Shown one piece after another: positions 1-13,400 of a stretch of DNA of 64,000 nucleotides; position 1 is the first letter of the stretch, and the number at the start of each line of letters is the position of its first letter. Origin of the DNA: Acanthornis magna (taxonomy: Eukaryota; Chordata; Aves; Passeriformes; Acanthizidae). Location: positions 1-64,000 of the forward strand of contig JAWUZG010000175.1 in assembly GCA_036785705.1 (NCBI GenBank), written 5' to 3'. Made by a program: the position numbers and the translations under genes. The notes beneath the pieces were generated by a model, which had not been told where the DNA came from, ran no database searches, and worked only from the letters and a program-made list of their open reading frames with translations.

Positions 1-3000
1 GAATTTGAAAGATACCAAGAGAGGGGGGGATGCTTTCAGGATTTATTAGATGCTGCCACTGTAATGCCCTTTCTTTGAGAAAACAGCACAGAGTACCACT
101 CCCTGCTGATTCTAAAGCACAGTGAATGAGAGCACAGCTCACAATTATGGCAAACTTTGAAACCTGTCAGTCAAGGAGCAGAGCTGGTAATGCCAAACAA
201 AACAGCAGATTTACACCTGGGAAATGAGGCTATAATGTAAGAAATACATTTTCTTTGCTCTCATTTATAACAGTAGTGGGAGAATTAACTACAGGGGATT
301 CTTAGCATATTTACAAGACACTACAGGAGGCTTTTGGCATATTTACAAGCAACAATGGCATCATTTTACATGCAGAAGTTTAAATACTGTAAAGTCTGCT
401 CTGTCTTTAGTTTCTGTGATTTAAGGCATCTGTATCCCCACCTTAAGTTTAAACAGCTACATGCTCTATTAATTCGTTACACTCAAAGGGATTTTGAGAT
501 GAATTTTCTAAAAGCAGCAGGACATTCGGGTTTGGAATCTCTTTTTATTTTATTTAATGCTTTGTTTTAAAAGGGGAAAGAAAAAGGCATTTTTAATGCT
601 TCAAAATCACATGGGGTTTTTTAGACTTTGTTTTTGTTTGCAAAAATAAAATGCTGACACTAAAGATGTGTGCAGTAGCTTCAGACAGTTGAAGCCTGTT
701 AAGCTGCTGGGCTTTACTTCTTTTACAGAGCAAGAACAAGAAATCAACGTATCTTCTATTCCACTCTATGGTCTTGGGAAAGGAGACATGGAGGGGGATA
801 GAAGGAACAGGATATATGACAGGAATATTCTGTGTCTGCTGTAAACTTGGTTGAATGCAAAAACCAAACTGGACCTGGCCCTAACAGGAATCTGTCATTT
901 CCATTCTCCAGTTCTGGGGAGCCCAGGGCATGGGCTCACTGGACACGACCATACTCTGTGACATGTGTTTTGCAGCCAAACAGCGGTGGGGCTGAGGGGT
1001 GCTCAGATGGCAAGACTGGCTAAAGCTGCCTTTTGGTCACATCCATCTAACATTTTCTTATTTGAAATATAAAACCTAGATTATGCAAATACCGATCACA
1101 CAGCTCCTAAATTTTTTGTGTGAGAAATCAAAGAGTTCATGTTAAAATGATGTCCTAAGGACAGGGCTCTGTACAATGTGTGAGCGCAATGACACACAGA
1201 ACTCCTCTCTGAGACAGGCTGAAGGACCAAGCCTGATCACTTCCCCCATAGGAACAGAACCTACAGGAGCCACAGCAGTGTCTGCTCCCTGCCATACTGA
1301 AACCCACAGTTTCTTATAACCTTGATCTGTGACATGTGACTACAGCCTGGGGATAAAAATCAGTTTCATGCCTCCTCTTTCACTGTATTTTAACACATTC
1401 ACTTGCAGCAAGACTTGCTCAAGCCGAAAAGGAAAGACAAGACAGAAGACAGATTCATCTTCACCTGAATTTAGGAATGCAACTGAGGGACTTGATAGCG
1501 AAACGTCCCCCAGAGCTCTCCTGGACAGGTACTCATGTCCCAAGAGTAAATTAGTCCACCCACAATCAGCTTCAATAAAAAAAAAGAGAAAAAAACAGAA
1601 TTATCAATTGCTTGAATTTGACACAAATTAACACTATCCAAAACAAAATATTGTAATATATATTTTTGGTAGACATTATTGTCTTTTACTGCTTTATAAT
1701 GCATTTACATTTTTAATAAAATTCTGGATACATATCTATGCATAAAATTTCCTTCAATTTTTTTATTGTCTAATAAAAATTCATTATATATTCATGCAAT
1801 TCCAGGAAACTTACCAATTATTATGGTTGAACCTAGCCTGCAATATTTAATACTCATAAAATATGTTCATTCATGATCATCAGTACACATAACATCAAAA
1901 CAAAACCAAAATTTTCTGTATGTGGGTTTCTTTTGTAAAATAAATGCTTTAACCTCTCAGGTGCAGTGAGACACCAGAGGAGATAAAATCTGAAGCAGCT
2001 TTGTTATTTTTAGCTTAATTATGGCTCACCTCTGAAGGAAGGTGATGAAAAAGAAAGGAGAGTTTCAGAGGATAGAAACACTGGAGCTTAAGACAGACCC
2101 ATTTTCTGGTTTTCTTTGAAAACCTATTTGAACAAGTTTGCTTGTCACAAAACCAAGGGGCAATGAATGCACAGCAGATCAGCCCTTCACACCAGCTGGA
2201 AGCAGCCTGTGTGCCCTCCCCCAGCCCCACAGCTTCCTCCTCCCAGCATCTTTCACATGAAACCCAAAATTCCCCTGCGGGACAGGCTTTTAATTGCCAC
2301 CTTCCATTACTCATAACAACACTGGCTAAATGATGGGCCAAACTCTGCCATCACTTAATTCTAAATGCACCATTTCATTAAATTAAGGCAGAATCAAGAT
2401 GTGGCACCGTATGTGTAGATTGTCTGTTCAGATTTTTGGCTATATATAGGAAGGAGGGGTTCAGTTCCTAAAGTTATGGCACTAAATCAGATGCTTGGGT
2501 TTCCTGATAGCATAATGTCAGTAAAATTTAGCACAGATGCTCCGATTTCTCTGTGCAAGTCCCAATTAAAGAGCCTAGGATTGCATGGCATGTGGGACTC
2601 CTGATCCAACCATAAATTCATGCACATTCACGCCCCTGCTGAAAGTAATTGTGATTGTAAAATAGGATTTTGCCTCTAAAAATGAAGATGCTAATTTTGT
2701 GTGCCTGATACAATTCCTGCTGCCATTGCACCATGGTGGGAGCCACATTCTTTCACAATTATTTCCTCATCTCTGCTCCGCTTTCCTTTCTTCTTACTGA
2801 GTACATGACTGAGTGTGTGCTGATCCACAAACCCCAGTAACTCAGAGCTCATGAAAACTGATCCCTTGCAGTGCCTCAACTACCATCATAAATAACTTGG
2901 ATTTAGAGCCTGTTGCAAAGTAACAACACTGCCAAGTATTAAGCTAATAATTAATTAGCTGAGTTTAGAAGTAGTCACTCTTCAACTTAATAAATTGTAA

Positions 3001-6000
3001 CTGGTGGAAACGGAGTCAAAGTCCACCTCTAATAAGAGATATACTACACTGCCATACATGTAACTGTTCAATACAACTCAAAATGTGCCAGTTAAGTATC
3101 CCTGAGTATATCAATTTAGTTATCTGGATTATTTACTACTGCAGGATGTGTCACTTTGGTACTATTCATATTACTCGCCTTTACTGTGCATACATTTCAT
3201 GTTCAATGAAAACCTATATTTATGAAATGATTAAGTGATACAGGATCTCTAAGGCCCCTTACACAGTAAAATACTTTGATAGCATATGGTCTGACATACA
3301 ATTATTTTACTCTTTGATTTATTTATATGCTGTAAACTAAAAATATTTAGAAAGTTATCTTCTAGATTGTGAATAACGGTCTATAAGAATCTGGCATTAT
3401 TGTTATTTTATTCAGGAAACTACTATTATACACAGTCTTGTCTCAGATATGTTGCTCCATTTGTATGACTTTACCATTTTATATTAATACACCTAGAGCA
3501 GTTTAGGGTTTCATTTAGGTCTATTTAACTGTTTTTTTTTTTTTTTTGGGGTGGTGTATAAAGCAGCTTGACTCACCTTCCATCTTTATTGGCATTTTTA
3601 CAGAACAAAATTCGATGCCTACTCTATCAATCTTCACACAGATAGGTAATTTTTTTACTCACGATTTGTGTTGCCTTTGAAAAGGTTGCACATTATTTAC
3701 TTGTACATAAATGGTATGCCAGCCTGAGCCTCAAGGGAGGATTTCCTTACTTCAAAAATTTTACACTTTTGAAAAAACTACCTACGGAACACCATACACA
3801 ATTGTGGGATGCCCAGTGCCCCTCAGTTCATCCCTTCAAAAAACAGAGGAGCTGGCAGAGGTGATGTGGTGAATTTTCAGACATAGTAGCTTGGAAATCA
3901 GCCCAGACTGCATCTGTGTCCTTGCAGTCTCCAGGAAGGCATTTTTCAGTGGATGCTGTAGCCCTGGGCACAGTGCATTTGCTTGCAAAGTGATATCAAG
4001 AATCACATTTGCAACAAGTAAAACCTGAGCTATATTGATATCCTAATACACTGCAGAATGACTTCTGAAAGTAATTTTCTGAGTTTTAAGACTGTTGAAA
4101 GCTAACAGCAAACTTCTAGAACATAAATAATACTTTTTTAACTTGTTGCAAATGCACAGTGATACCTTTCCACAAAGAATGCTGCCTTTTAAGATCAATT
4201 TTAATGCATTCGAAATATATTCAAATTTCTGTAGGAGAGAGTATTGAATTCTACTAGCAGTTTTCCTGTCCTGGGGGAATATGCCCAGAATCTTCTTCAT
4301 TTCATATCAGGAAGACCATATAAATTAGAAAAATAGGAGACAATAGACTAAATTCTTAATAGTCACATAGTGCATATGCATTATTTACAAGGCAAAAGGG
4401 TTAAGTATTAGAAAAGTTGAAACCAGCTCCCATACTAAAGAAAGGGATATTTGAGATAAGATTACGTGACTCCAATACTAATCTTTTAGGTATTTTAAAT
4501 TCAAATTCTATTCAGTAGAAAACACTGTAGATCATTGTATATTTATGAACAGTAGCCAAAAACACCTCTTCAATTTTATCATTAATAGAGTTGGAATAGG
4601 TCAAAATCAACTTAAATTAAGAGGATTGAATGAAAGAATAAAGGCTTGTAAATTCAAATTCTTTTGTTTGTAAAGCCTGATTAGAAAAACATGTAACAAA
4701 AAATTACCCCAAATTGCAAACATCTTGTGAAAAAGACCATCACTGGTTTACTAGGTTTGGACCTGTCACATTGATTTCTGAGCAGGCACCTTCAAAACCA
4801 CATGACCTCTCCAGTGGAAGGGAGAGAATTACAGTTTCCACACACAGATTTTGACTCACTCTGTTGTTGCAGCACAAGAACTTTGTTTCGGTCACACAGT
4901 GTTTGACCAACTCTGTCTCTTACAGACATCACAGAGTAGAAGGGATCTTTGGCATGCCAGGATGAGGCTAAACCTCTGCTTTAGTAAGCTGCTAAAAATG
5001 AGGTAGTACAATGTCACTGAGAGGTGGGAGAGGCACAGTGTTTCTCTTATGGAGACAGTGCAAAGTCCATTCTCGAGTCTTCCTGGCAGCACACCCGGAA
5101 AACCAAAAACAACCCAAGAACACTAAGAAGGAATCACCAAAGGTCAAGTCAGCACCTGTCTCCTCCAGCTTTGTGAGGCAGCCCAGGTGCCCTCTTCCTT
5201 CTGAGTGATGTACCCTGCAAAGCACTCAACTCACTGCCCACTGCACTTTGTCCTCCAGTTTCACCAAATGAAGTTTTTTTCAAAGAAGACCAACACAAAC
5301 CAATAGTACTCAAACACCTAACACTGAAATATTTACTCTCGTTTCTGTTGCACTAATTGTCATCCTTTGATATGCTTGCATTAAGCAAGAAAACTTCTGT
5401 GAAGCTAGTAGAATAGCCAAGTCTCTATTTTCAAACACTGCTATTCCTAAATATTTACAGTATAAAAGGCCTGACATGCAATCTATCCTGGGAAAGTGTC
5501 AGAAAACAACCTGCAACATATTAAAATTTTGTTCATTATTGCATAAACCATCAAATGCCAAGTACCTCACTTCAAAGAAAATAAATCATTAAAATCCATT
5601 CTAGCTTCCTAGTCCTCCAAAAGTCTCCTTAACAGATCTATCGTGCCACCACAAGAGAGAAGCCACAGATGGCTTCATGCTACAGACTTTGCTCACCATC
5701 TACTGCTAGAACATTTTTGTGTCATTCTCTGCCTCCCCACAAAATGTCCCAGCCTGGTGAAGATCAGATACAGAGATCAACAAAAGCTAGAACAACACTG
5801 CTGGTGATGCTATACATTATTTACTCATTTTAAAAAAAGAAAAAAATACTGCGAAGCTTACAGCAAATAGCACTGCTGACCCTCTTCACCAGTAAGTAGG
5901 ACCTCTGGAGGTACCAGGGCAAAGTGCTGAGCAGCAGTGCCTTGGAAGAAGTGAAGAGCAAGGGAGCAGCACCAAGACAGTGTCTTCCCTCTCTTTCTCC

Positions 6001-7982
6001 CCAGCGCCACTAGGTAAGAACAGGGACTGAAGGATTCTCCAAGTGCCTTGAAAACAATCAGAACTGACCTGAAGAGCTTTGCCTTTGTGGTGAAGCTCTT
6101 CAGCTAAACACATGCAAAGGCAGGGACTCTGTTTTCATGCTGGAGTTGGGCATCCCCTGGGAGAGCTCAGGATGACCCATGTGGCACTCAGGGGGTCACT
6201 ACTGCAACATTCTCTTTAACACACAGAGCAACTTTAAAAGAATTTCTGTCTTAGGGAGTGGGCTTTTCATTTTGCAATGAATGAAAATAACTTGTGCTAC
6301 TGTTTCAACACAGGAGAATCTATAATATAAATTGGTACTCTTAGCTGCCATGATATTCTACTTATCCATATAATTTTACATCTTCTTACAAACTCTTCTG
6401 TAACATCATTTTATCATGCATTCCTACCAGTGTGAGAATGCCTTCTATTGAATGACTTTCAGATTTTGGTTTTTACTGTTCAGAACAGGGAAAATCTTGT
6501 TTGTTCAAAATTAATTTTTAAAAAATTTTAAAAATAAACTGAAATATCACTATTCCATATTAAAAACAAAATCAGTTTGTATTTTTGTTATGAATAGCTG
6601 ATGAAAATCAGTAGCTCTACTAAAAAGGTGTCTCTGCTTCACAGACGTAGAATTCAAGAAAACATGAGACACTCTTCGTTACATGCACATGAGGTAATAA
6701 CACTCATACTTGTGTATCAAATAAATTACTAGAGAGATATAAAGACTATTTATATTTTAACACACATGTTGCATAAAAGCTAGTTAGTTAGATGGAAAAC
6801 CTCCTGGTCTCTCTTCAATCCATAGGATCAAATATATTTTCCTAATTAGTAAGTAAGATCATAACAGTTTTGAGGAAATTTCTGCTGTGCTAATATGGAA
6901 ATCTTTCATTCCCTAAAGATGAAAGTTTTATGTGGTAAATAAATGTAGAACTTGTAGTCATAACAATGTAAGAAGTGAAAATGCCTAAGATGCAAGAAGA
7001 CTTGTCCTAATGTGCCCATTAGTCATTTGTTTGAAAGCATTTCATTCTTCCCCTCCCCTTTTAATGCATATTGCACAACATTAGCATTGCTCCATATGAA
7101 ATGGCTAATAGTTCAGGATTCTTGAAGTAATTTTAAATCAAACTCTTCTGGAAGCTTCTTTCCTTTCTTTTCTTAAAATACTGCTTAATTTTGGAAAACA
7201 AGCAGCATGGTATGATACAACAGCATCCGCAAAACTAAGGCGAAAACCCCACTCAATCAGCCCATGTAAACCCCTATGACTACCTACTCCTGCAAGCTAA
7301 CTGCACATTCCACGTATTTGGTTCACAGATTAAAACATTTGACAAACAGGCAATGCCCAGTGACTGTTAAATGGACATGGTTTAGCTCCTCAACAGGACA
7401 TAGCATAACACACTATGCATTGTGGAAGAAGACAGAGCAGAAGGAGACAGAAGCAGCAAAGAGACCAAACCAGGATGTTCTTCTGAGATGTCTGAAGCCA
7501 GACCTGCCCTGCCTGGCAGGGAAAACACCTTCTCATCATGTGGTTTCACAGGCTGAAGAATCTTCCAGGTCCTAAGAAATTCAAGTATGCATCTACATCT
7601 AATTTGGTTGTAAAATAAAATAATAGCAAATTAAATCCTACAGTGCTGCCCCTCATTACTGCCCTGCACTATCAGTGTTCTATCACAAAGTGTATCTTGG
7701 CACATGCATGGCACATGCACATGTGTATCTACAGATTGATTCTTTGTGAGGCTTTGTGACCTCTAAGAAGCATTTGTTTCTACTGCCCACAGGCATGCAA
7801 TGTGCTTTGCCTGTGCTTATTCGCCCTGAAATCCAGCACTCCCGAGGCTACAGCACCACTGTAAGGTCTGGAACTTACCAACCCATTCCACATAGGATGT
7901 CTCAAATGATTACTAGATATTATTTTGGGCAACTCTACAGAGAGCCTTATTTTTACATAATATTACCACATCTCATAAAATA
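1..7982. other. Intergenic, no gene seen
   Basis: AT-rich single-copy-looking DNA. Open frames are short and without family similarity or coding composition. Noted inside: poly(T) at 3,532-3,547 and a homeodomain-type inverted repeat AGCTAAT...ATTAGCT at 2,942-2,960. Regions near 2,380-2,700 look like possible conserved non-coding sequence. Confidence 0.7.
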
Positions 7983-8015
7983 ATAAAATCATTAAGGCTG
8001 GAAAAGATTATGCCC
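7983..8015 (-). mobile_element. Possible tiny CR1 3' terminus
   Basis: The string aatcattaaggctggaaaaga matches the 3'-terminal segment of CR1 elements in reverse complement. Only about 30 bases are recognisable; the sequence on either side is not CR1-like. Confidence 0.35.
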
Positions 8016-8223
8016 CTGTCATGACTTCCTGTTATTTATGATTTCTGTTATTTTCCTGCCTTCATTTTAGATTTTACTCTAGCTGCCCTTTCCAAACCAA
8101 TTTTCATATAACTGGACATTTTAGCACATATTTCATTTGCTTGCAGGTGTCAAGGAAGTGGAGTCAGAAAGAGCATGATTTTTGTTGTTCAAGACACAGA
8201 TGTACCCACTTCCAGAGAATAAT

Positions 8224-8318
8224 TCCTTCCTTCCTTCCTTCCGCACCATTCCTTCCTTCCGCACCATTCCTTCCTTCCTTCCTTCCGCACCATTCCTTCC
8301 TTCCTTCCTTCCTTCCCC
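8224..8318 (+). repeat. (TTCC)n microsatellite with GCACCA interruptions
   Basis: TTCC repeats broken three times by the same hexamer gcacca (8,243, 8,261, 8,287). The shared interruption shows the array grew by duplication of larger units. Open frames over it on both strands are artefacts. Confidence 0.95.
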
Positions 8319-9359
8319 TTGATTTACTTTCTTTTCAGCCTTTCCTGTATTTGGCAATATTTTTCTTCTACTACACGTGTTTAAAGAAATCAGAAACAAA
8401 AACGCAGTAGCAGATTTCTGAAGCCTCCTTTTCCCAGTGTCACCTAGCCTGAATTAATTGTAGATATATTGATCACTTTTCCATTTCCACACAGATTTCT
8501 GCTTTCTACTTATTTCCATATTCTCTGTATCATTTCCTTCTCTTTTGTCAATTCTTTTTCTCTCATCATTGGCCCCTGACACCACCTCATTCCATTCAGT
8601 TCAATACTTCATTCAGCATATTAGTGACAAAAGACATAAACAAGTGGCTTTTCCCTCTCAAAAAAGATGTCACTGTTAACAGGCACTTTAATAGACAATT
8701 TAGAGACACTGTGTGAACAAGGATTACTGACCTTTCTCACATGCAACTTGTTAATGAAAATGATCGGTGTAGAGAAACTTTTTCTGGGGTATCAAGACCA
8801 CTTATGATGGTGTATGTACAGTGCATTATATTTGATTCACACTCCTAGATTTTAAGCTTACTGCAGAAAGGCTCTTTTTCGGAGTGATCATTACTCATGC
8901 AAAATACCTCATATGGCTTTGCAGAACCTGAAAATCTATATGAATTGCCATCAGAACTCCTGCTTAGCATGAAACAACAGTTGCTGTTCCGGAGGAACAA
9001 AAAGTTACTCCTCAGGCTTTCAGCACATGTTTTTAGTAGTAGAGCATCTTCCTCAGTGGCCTATCTTTTCTCAGGCTTGTCCTGAAAATCCTACATTCTT
9101 TAACCAGCATAGGATCAACGTCAGAAATTATTAAACTTGCTTCCTCAGCATCATAGCACTTCCCCAGAAACTCCAACTGCTGTCAGCAGTACAAGCTTTA
9201 AAGGCACCTGAGTAGACTGCCGGCAGTTTTATGAGAGAGAAAAAAAGATGATAAGCAAACACTTCTCAGCCAGACCTACCTTGTCCAACTCTTTTTCATA
9301 TCAAAGCTAAAAAAAAGTTCAAAAACCCTGTCACCATTTCAGCTAATCAAATTCTGTGG

Positions 9360-10160
9360 TTGCTGGCGTGTGTGTGCACACACTGACCTCTACAATGTCA
9401 TGACTTTCAGGTTGCTCATTGATTTCCAGGAATCAAAAATGCGATGTAAATAAGGAATTGCGAGTCAATTAGCTCTTATCACGAGCTCACAGTCTGCGGC
9501 AATGGGATGACACGCGGCTCTGCATAACAATTGGAAACAAGGCTTTTCCAGCCAGGTAAATGTCCTCAAAGGCAAGACGTGTCCCCTTTCACAAAAAGAG
9601 ATGCAGTCAGCAACATGATTAAAGCCTCTGCACATGATACAGGACTGATTTTAACATTTGTCAGCAATTTCACATGGTATGAGCCCTCCCTTCCCACTTA
9701 TCCTGTACATGAGATACCAGTGTAATCACAGTTTCAGTCTGCACACAGAAGGAAAGCTTTTCTTTCCCTCCTTATTACTCTTCAATTCCATCACTGCCAG
9801 CTAACTGTAATGAAACTATTTGGAGCTTCTTTAAAATGCCTATCATTTACCATATGTTCATTTAATTTTTAAGAGACGGCTATATCGTGCAAGTCGCAAT
9901 TTTTCGCCTACCAATATATGCCATTAAAACGAATATTCATGTGGCATCACCTACCAGAGTCATTAAAAGGCTTGTAAACATAGCCCAGCAGTGCCTCTGG
10001 CACTCTTAAATGATGAACTTTAACTCTCTGTCTGCAAGTGCTAATCTCAGTATCAACAGAAAAATAAATTATTGGCATCAATTATCATAGTTTAGCAGTT
10101 TCATCAGCAAATTGGGATTTTTATAGTACCTCCAGCATGCACTTACCTTTATTAAAACTC
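9360..10160. promoter_or_regulatory. Candidate conserved non-coding cluster
   Basis: In otherwise CpG-poor DNA this stretch keeps many CpGs (gcgatg, ttgcgag, cacgag, ctgcggc, cacgcggc, gacggc, atcgtgc, gtcgc, ttcgcc, aacgaa) and homeodomain-type TAAT/ATTA words. It contains no repeats and no coding pattern. Retained CpGs and varied sequence are what deeply conserved enhancers look like. This is inference only. Confidence 0.35.
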
Positions 10161-10310
10161 GTTCAGATGTTACCCTTGACTCGTCCACACAAACACAAAA
10201 CCACTTTAAATACATTGTAATTTTTGTTTATAGATTTCATGTAATTGTCATTATCAGAAAGGAAACCTTATTTTTTTAAATTACAGAAATTTTACCATTT
10301 ATTATCTTAA

Positions 10311-10975
10311 ATCACAGAATCATAGAATGGCTTGGTTGGAAGAGACCTTAAAGATCATTTAATTCCAACCACCTTGACATGAGCAGGGACACTTTCCACT
10401 AGACCAGGTTGTTCAAACCCTCACTTAACCTGGGCTTTTACACTTTCAGGGATGGGACATACACACCTTTTCTGGGAAAACTGTTCCACTGCCTCACCAT
10501 CCTCCCAGTAGAGAATTTCTTCCTCATATCTAATCAAAATCTACTCTCTTTCAGTTTAAAGACATTTCCCCTTGGAAAAAGCCCTTCTTTGTATTTCTTA
10601 GGCTCCCTTTAGGTCTTGGAAGGCTGCAACAAGATCTCCCCAAGGCCACCTCTTCCCCAGGCTGAACAATCCCAATTCTCTTTGTCTTTCTTCACAGAAG
10701 TGCTCCATCCCTCTGATCATCTCTGTAGTGCTCTTTGGACTCACTCCAACAGGTCCAAGTCCTTGCTGTGCTCAGAACCCCAGAGCTGGATGCAGCACCC
10801 CAGCTGGGGTCTCACCAAAGGAGAGGGGCAGAATCCCCTCCCTCACCCCACTGGCCACTCTCTCTTTGATGCAGCTCAGGGTATTTTTGATTTTCTTGGC
10901 TGGCTCATGTCCAGCCTCACATCCACCAGCACCCCCAAGTCCTTCTCCCCAGGGCTGCTCTCAGCCTGTTCACAT
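10311..10975 (-). mobile_element. CR1 LINE 3'-end copy
   Basis: The plus strand opens with atcacagaatcatagaatgg, the reverse complement of the CR1 3' terminus. It continues with typical 3' UTR / ORF2 C-terminal sequence (ttggttggaagagacc, ttcttcctcatatctaatc, aaccccagagctggatgc, gggtctcaccaaaggagag). The copy is minus-oriented and 5'-truncated at about 10,975, the usual CR1 pattern. The plus-strand open frames across it (10,616-11,005 and others) are antisense CR1 and not genes. Confidence 0.93.
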
Positions 10976-11220
10976 GAGGTACTGCAGAACTTGAGTCTGA
11001 AATAAAGGCTCTATTGCCTTCCCTTTTGTGGAAATTTCTCAGTGTAAAGGCCAATCAAACAGTTTGTGTGTGGGAAAAGTGAGAACTGATAGCTGATTAA
11101 GAGTTGTGTTGTTCAGAGCGTTCTACCCCGGCTTGTCCTTATACAATCAGTGTACAGGGGAACACACCCGAAGATCATATGGAATGAAAAGGTGCTGCCA
11201 TTCCACACCCACAACATTTG

Positions 11221-11300
11221 GGGTGAGCCTCGCCCAACCTGACCTTGAACATGTCCAGGGCATCCACCAGCTCTCTGGACAACAATCTCTGTATTTGGTT
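11221..11300 (-). mobile_element. Short CR1 fragment
   Basis: The plus strand has cccaacctgaccttgaacat, gtccagggcatccacca and ctctctggacaacaatctctg, matching the CR1 3' region on the minus strand. It lies about 250 bases beyond the larger CR1 copy and may belong to a separate insertion. It is embedded in the 184-codon plus-strand open frame at 11,106-11,660, which is therefore not a credible gene. Confidence 0.65.
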
Positions 11301-13333
11301 AAACAATACAAAGAATACGTATTATTTTCCACAGCCTTAAAAGTGTGGGGTTTGCCTTCTTTTTTCCATATATGCCAGATTTCCTCCAGTCTAGGTGTAA
11401 GAGCTCACTTTGGGAGGACGTCGCTCCTGAAAAGAGTTAGGCTTTCTCAGAGTGCTCACACTTCAAAGGAGCAACCAAGAGCAACAGTTATCTGTTACTA
11501 CTCTCCCTGGCCAGAATTTTCCCATCCTCTGCAGACACTGCCAGGAAGCAAACTCTTGCTTCATTTTATTTTAGGCAACAAAACAATTCTTTCTAAGCTG
11601 TCAGGCTTTTCAAAATATGAGTTCTTGTTGATATTCAGCTTTTTGGGAATGCAGCCTTAGTACAAAACCTGTGTGAAATCCAAGGACCTTTGAAAATCTG
11701 GTCCTTGTGTGTGCCAGTTTCAACTATATAACATGCTGTATATACATGCTGAACATTCAGCATGTAAAAATGCTGGGCATGCAATCTTCCAAAATGCTGG
11801 CAGTAACTGCCCAAGTGAGTCATTTACCAGAATAAACAAGGGATCTTACTCAAAGTAGGCAAGGAACTGCTCTGAATTTCCAGCAGTCTATTTTATACAA
11901 TGCCAGTGCAAATGTCTTTGCTTTTCATTTTGGTCATTATATCACTGAACAACTAAACAGATGGTATATGAACAGGATGCAAAACATTTAATAATGCCAG
12001 GAAAGGTACAGTAATACCAACTGTTCTGGCCTGCTGACCTTGGTATAGTTTAGAAAACATTGAAAGAAAGATGCATGCCATTTTATTCTCTTTTTTTCCC
12101 TCCTGCTTCCTGTTTTGGTCTAACCTCTACAAAAGAGAAGCTAGAACCTGGAAATTAGACTTAGCTGTTTACATGCAAGGAGAATTCAACACATTTTACC
12201 TTGCCCATTTAGTACTAAAGATAGAAAAATAATGCAACCTGTAAAAGTGCTGCCTCTACAGCCTTATTATCCTTCCCAGGTCTATGGCCAAATATCTCTA
12301 TAGTACATTAATTATGACCAGAATTTGGCTACAGGTAATTATATAAGCTGAAGCTACCAAAAATTTAGCAAACTGCTCCTCCTCGGATGAACTATGGTGC
12401 TGGAATGGTAGGACAAGAGGGACACCTACCTCACCTTCCTTTAAAGCCCAAGAAGTGCAGCCTCTGAATAAGGATTGGTAAGATATCTGCTTTGTCGCCT
12501 TTCTTTCTGGACAAAGAGGAGAGGCCAGGAGCAGACAGTGTCCTTGAGTCAGGTTTTCAAGCCAAACACACATTGCAGATGGTGATATACAAAAATAGGG
12601 ACGTTAGAAATACTCCTACAATGATATTAGGCTCTTGATTTTGTCTTTGTCCCAAAGACATGCATTTTTTTCTAACATCTTAACTTCTAGAAAGTAAAAC
12701 TAAGTAAAAGTCAGAAACGTCAAAGAGTTCATCAGCATTAACAGATCAAAAACCACTACAAAATTACAAAATAAGCCCCAACTAAAAACTAAATTAACCC
12801 AAGATTTGGGGGAAGTTATTTCAGTCTACATTTCTTATGCACATCTCATGACATTTTCATACTTTGGGTTAACTTTAGCATACACAGCTCACTCCTGCTT
12901 CCCTGCAAGGGTTGAACTACTTCCATTTTATGTTGTCAGCTAGCTGCACAGACCCTAGCTTTGAAAACATAAAACCATAAATGTCTCATAAAAACAATGA
13001 TCTTAAAAATATTTGAGCATTTCAACTTTGTTGGGGGATCTTTGCATGAGAGCACACCACACCACAAAGGTGGATTTAGCAAAGTGGACTCAGTAAACAT
13101 AGGAAAAAACCTTGTAAGGCCACCTGGCCGTTACAAGACAATTTTTCCCCCATATTGGAGCTTTTTTAATAAGAATGAAAAAAGGTGCTTCTAACATCCC
13201 TCTTAGCTAAGGTTCTCCCTCACTGAGCCAATAAACCTTCTTAAGCTATCTGAATTACTTTTTAAATTAAGAGAGCAGCACACATTCCTGCAAATGAGAA
13301 CAATAAGAGGTTTTTGGCAATGATCCTGCTCAC

Positions 13334-13400
13334 TAATTATAATATTTCACATTTATGCACTGCCTTTCATCTCTCAGGGTTCTAGAGTGCTTCACTAAAC
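13334..13400 (+). mobile_element. Possible ancient amniote repeat remnant
   Basis: The string cacatttatgcactgcctttcat followed by agggttctagagtgcttcac resembles a widespread old amniote interspersed repeat (the tttatatagc-x-cctttcat...caaagcgctt type). Too short and diverged for a firm family call. Confidence 0.3.

Noticed and set aside
11106..11660. 184-codon plus-strand open frame
   Set aside because: Part of it is antisense CR1 (11,221-11,300); the rest has no domain or coding signature.
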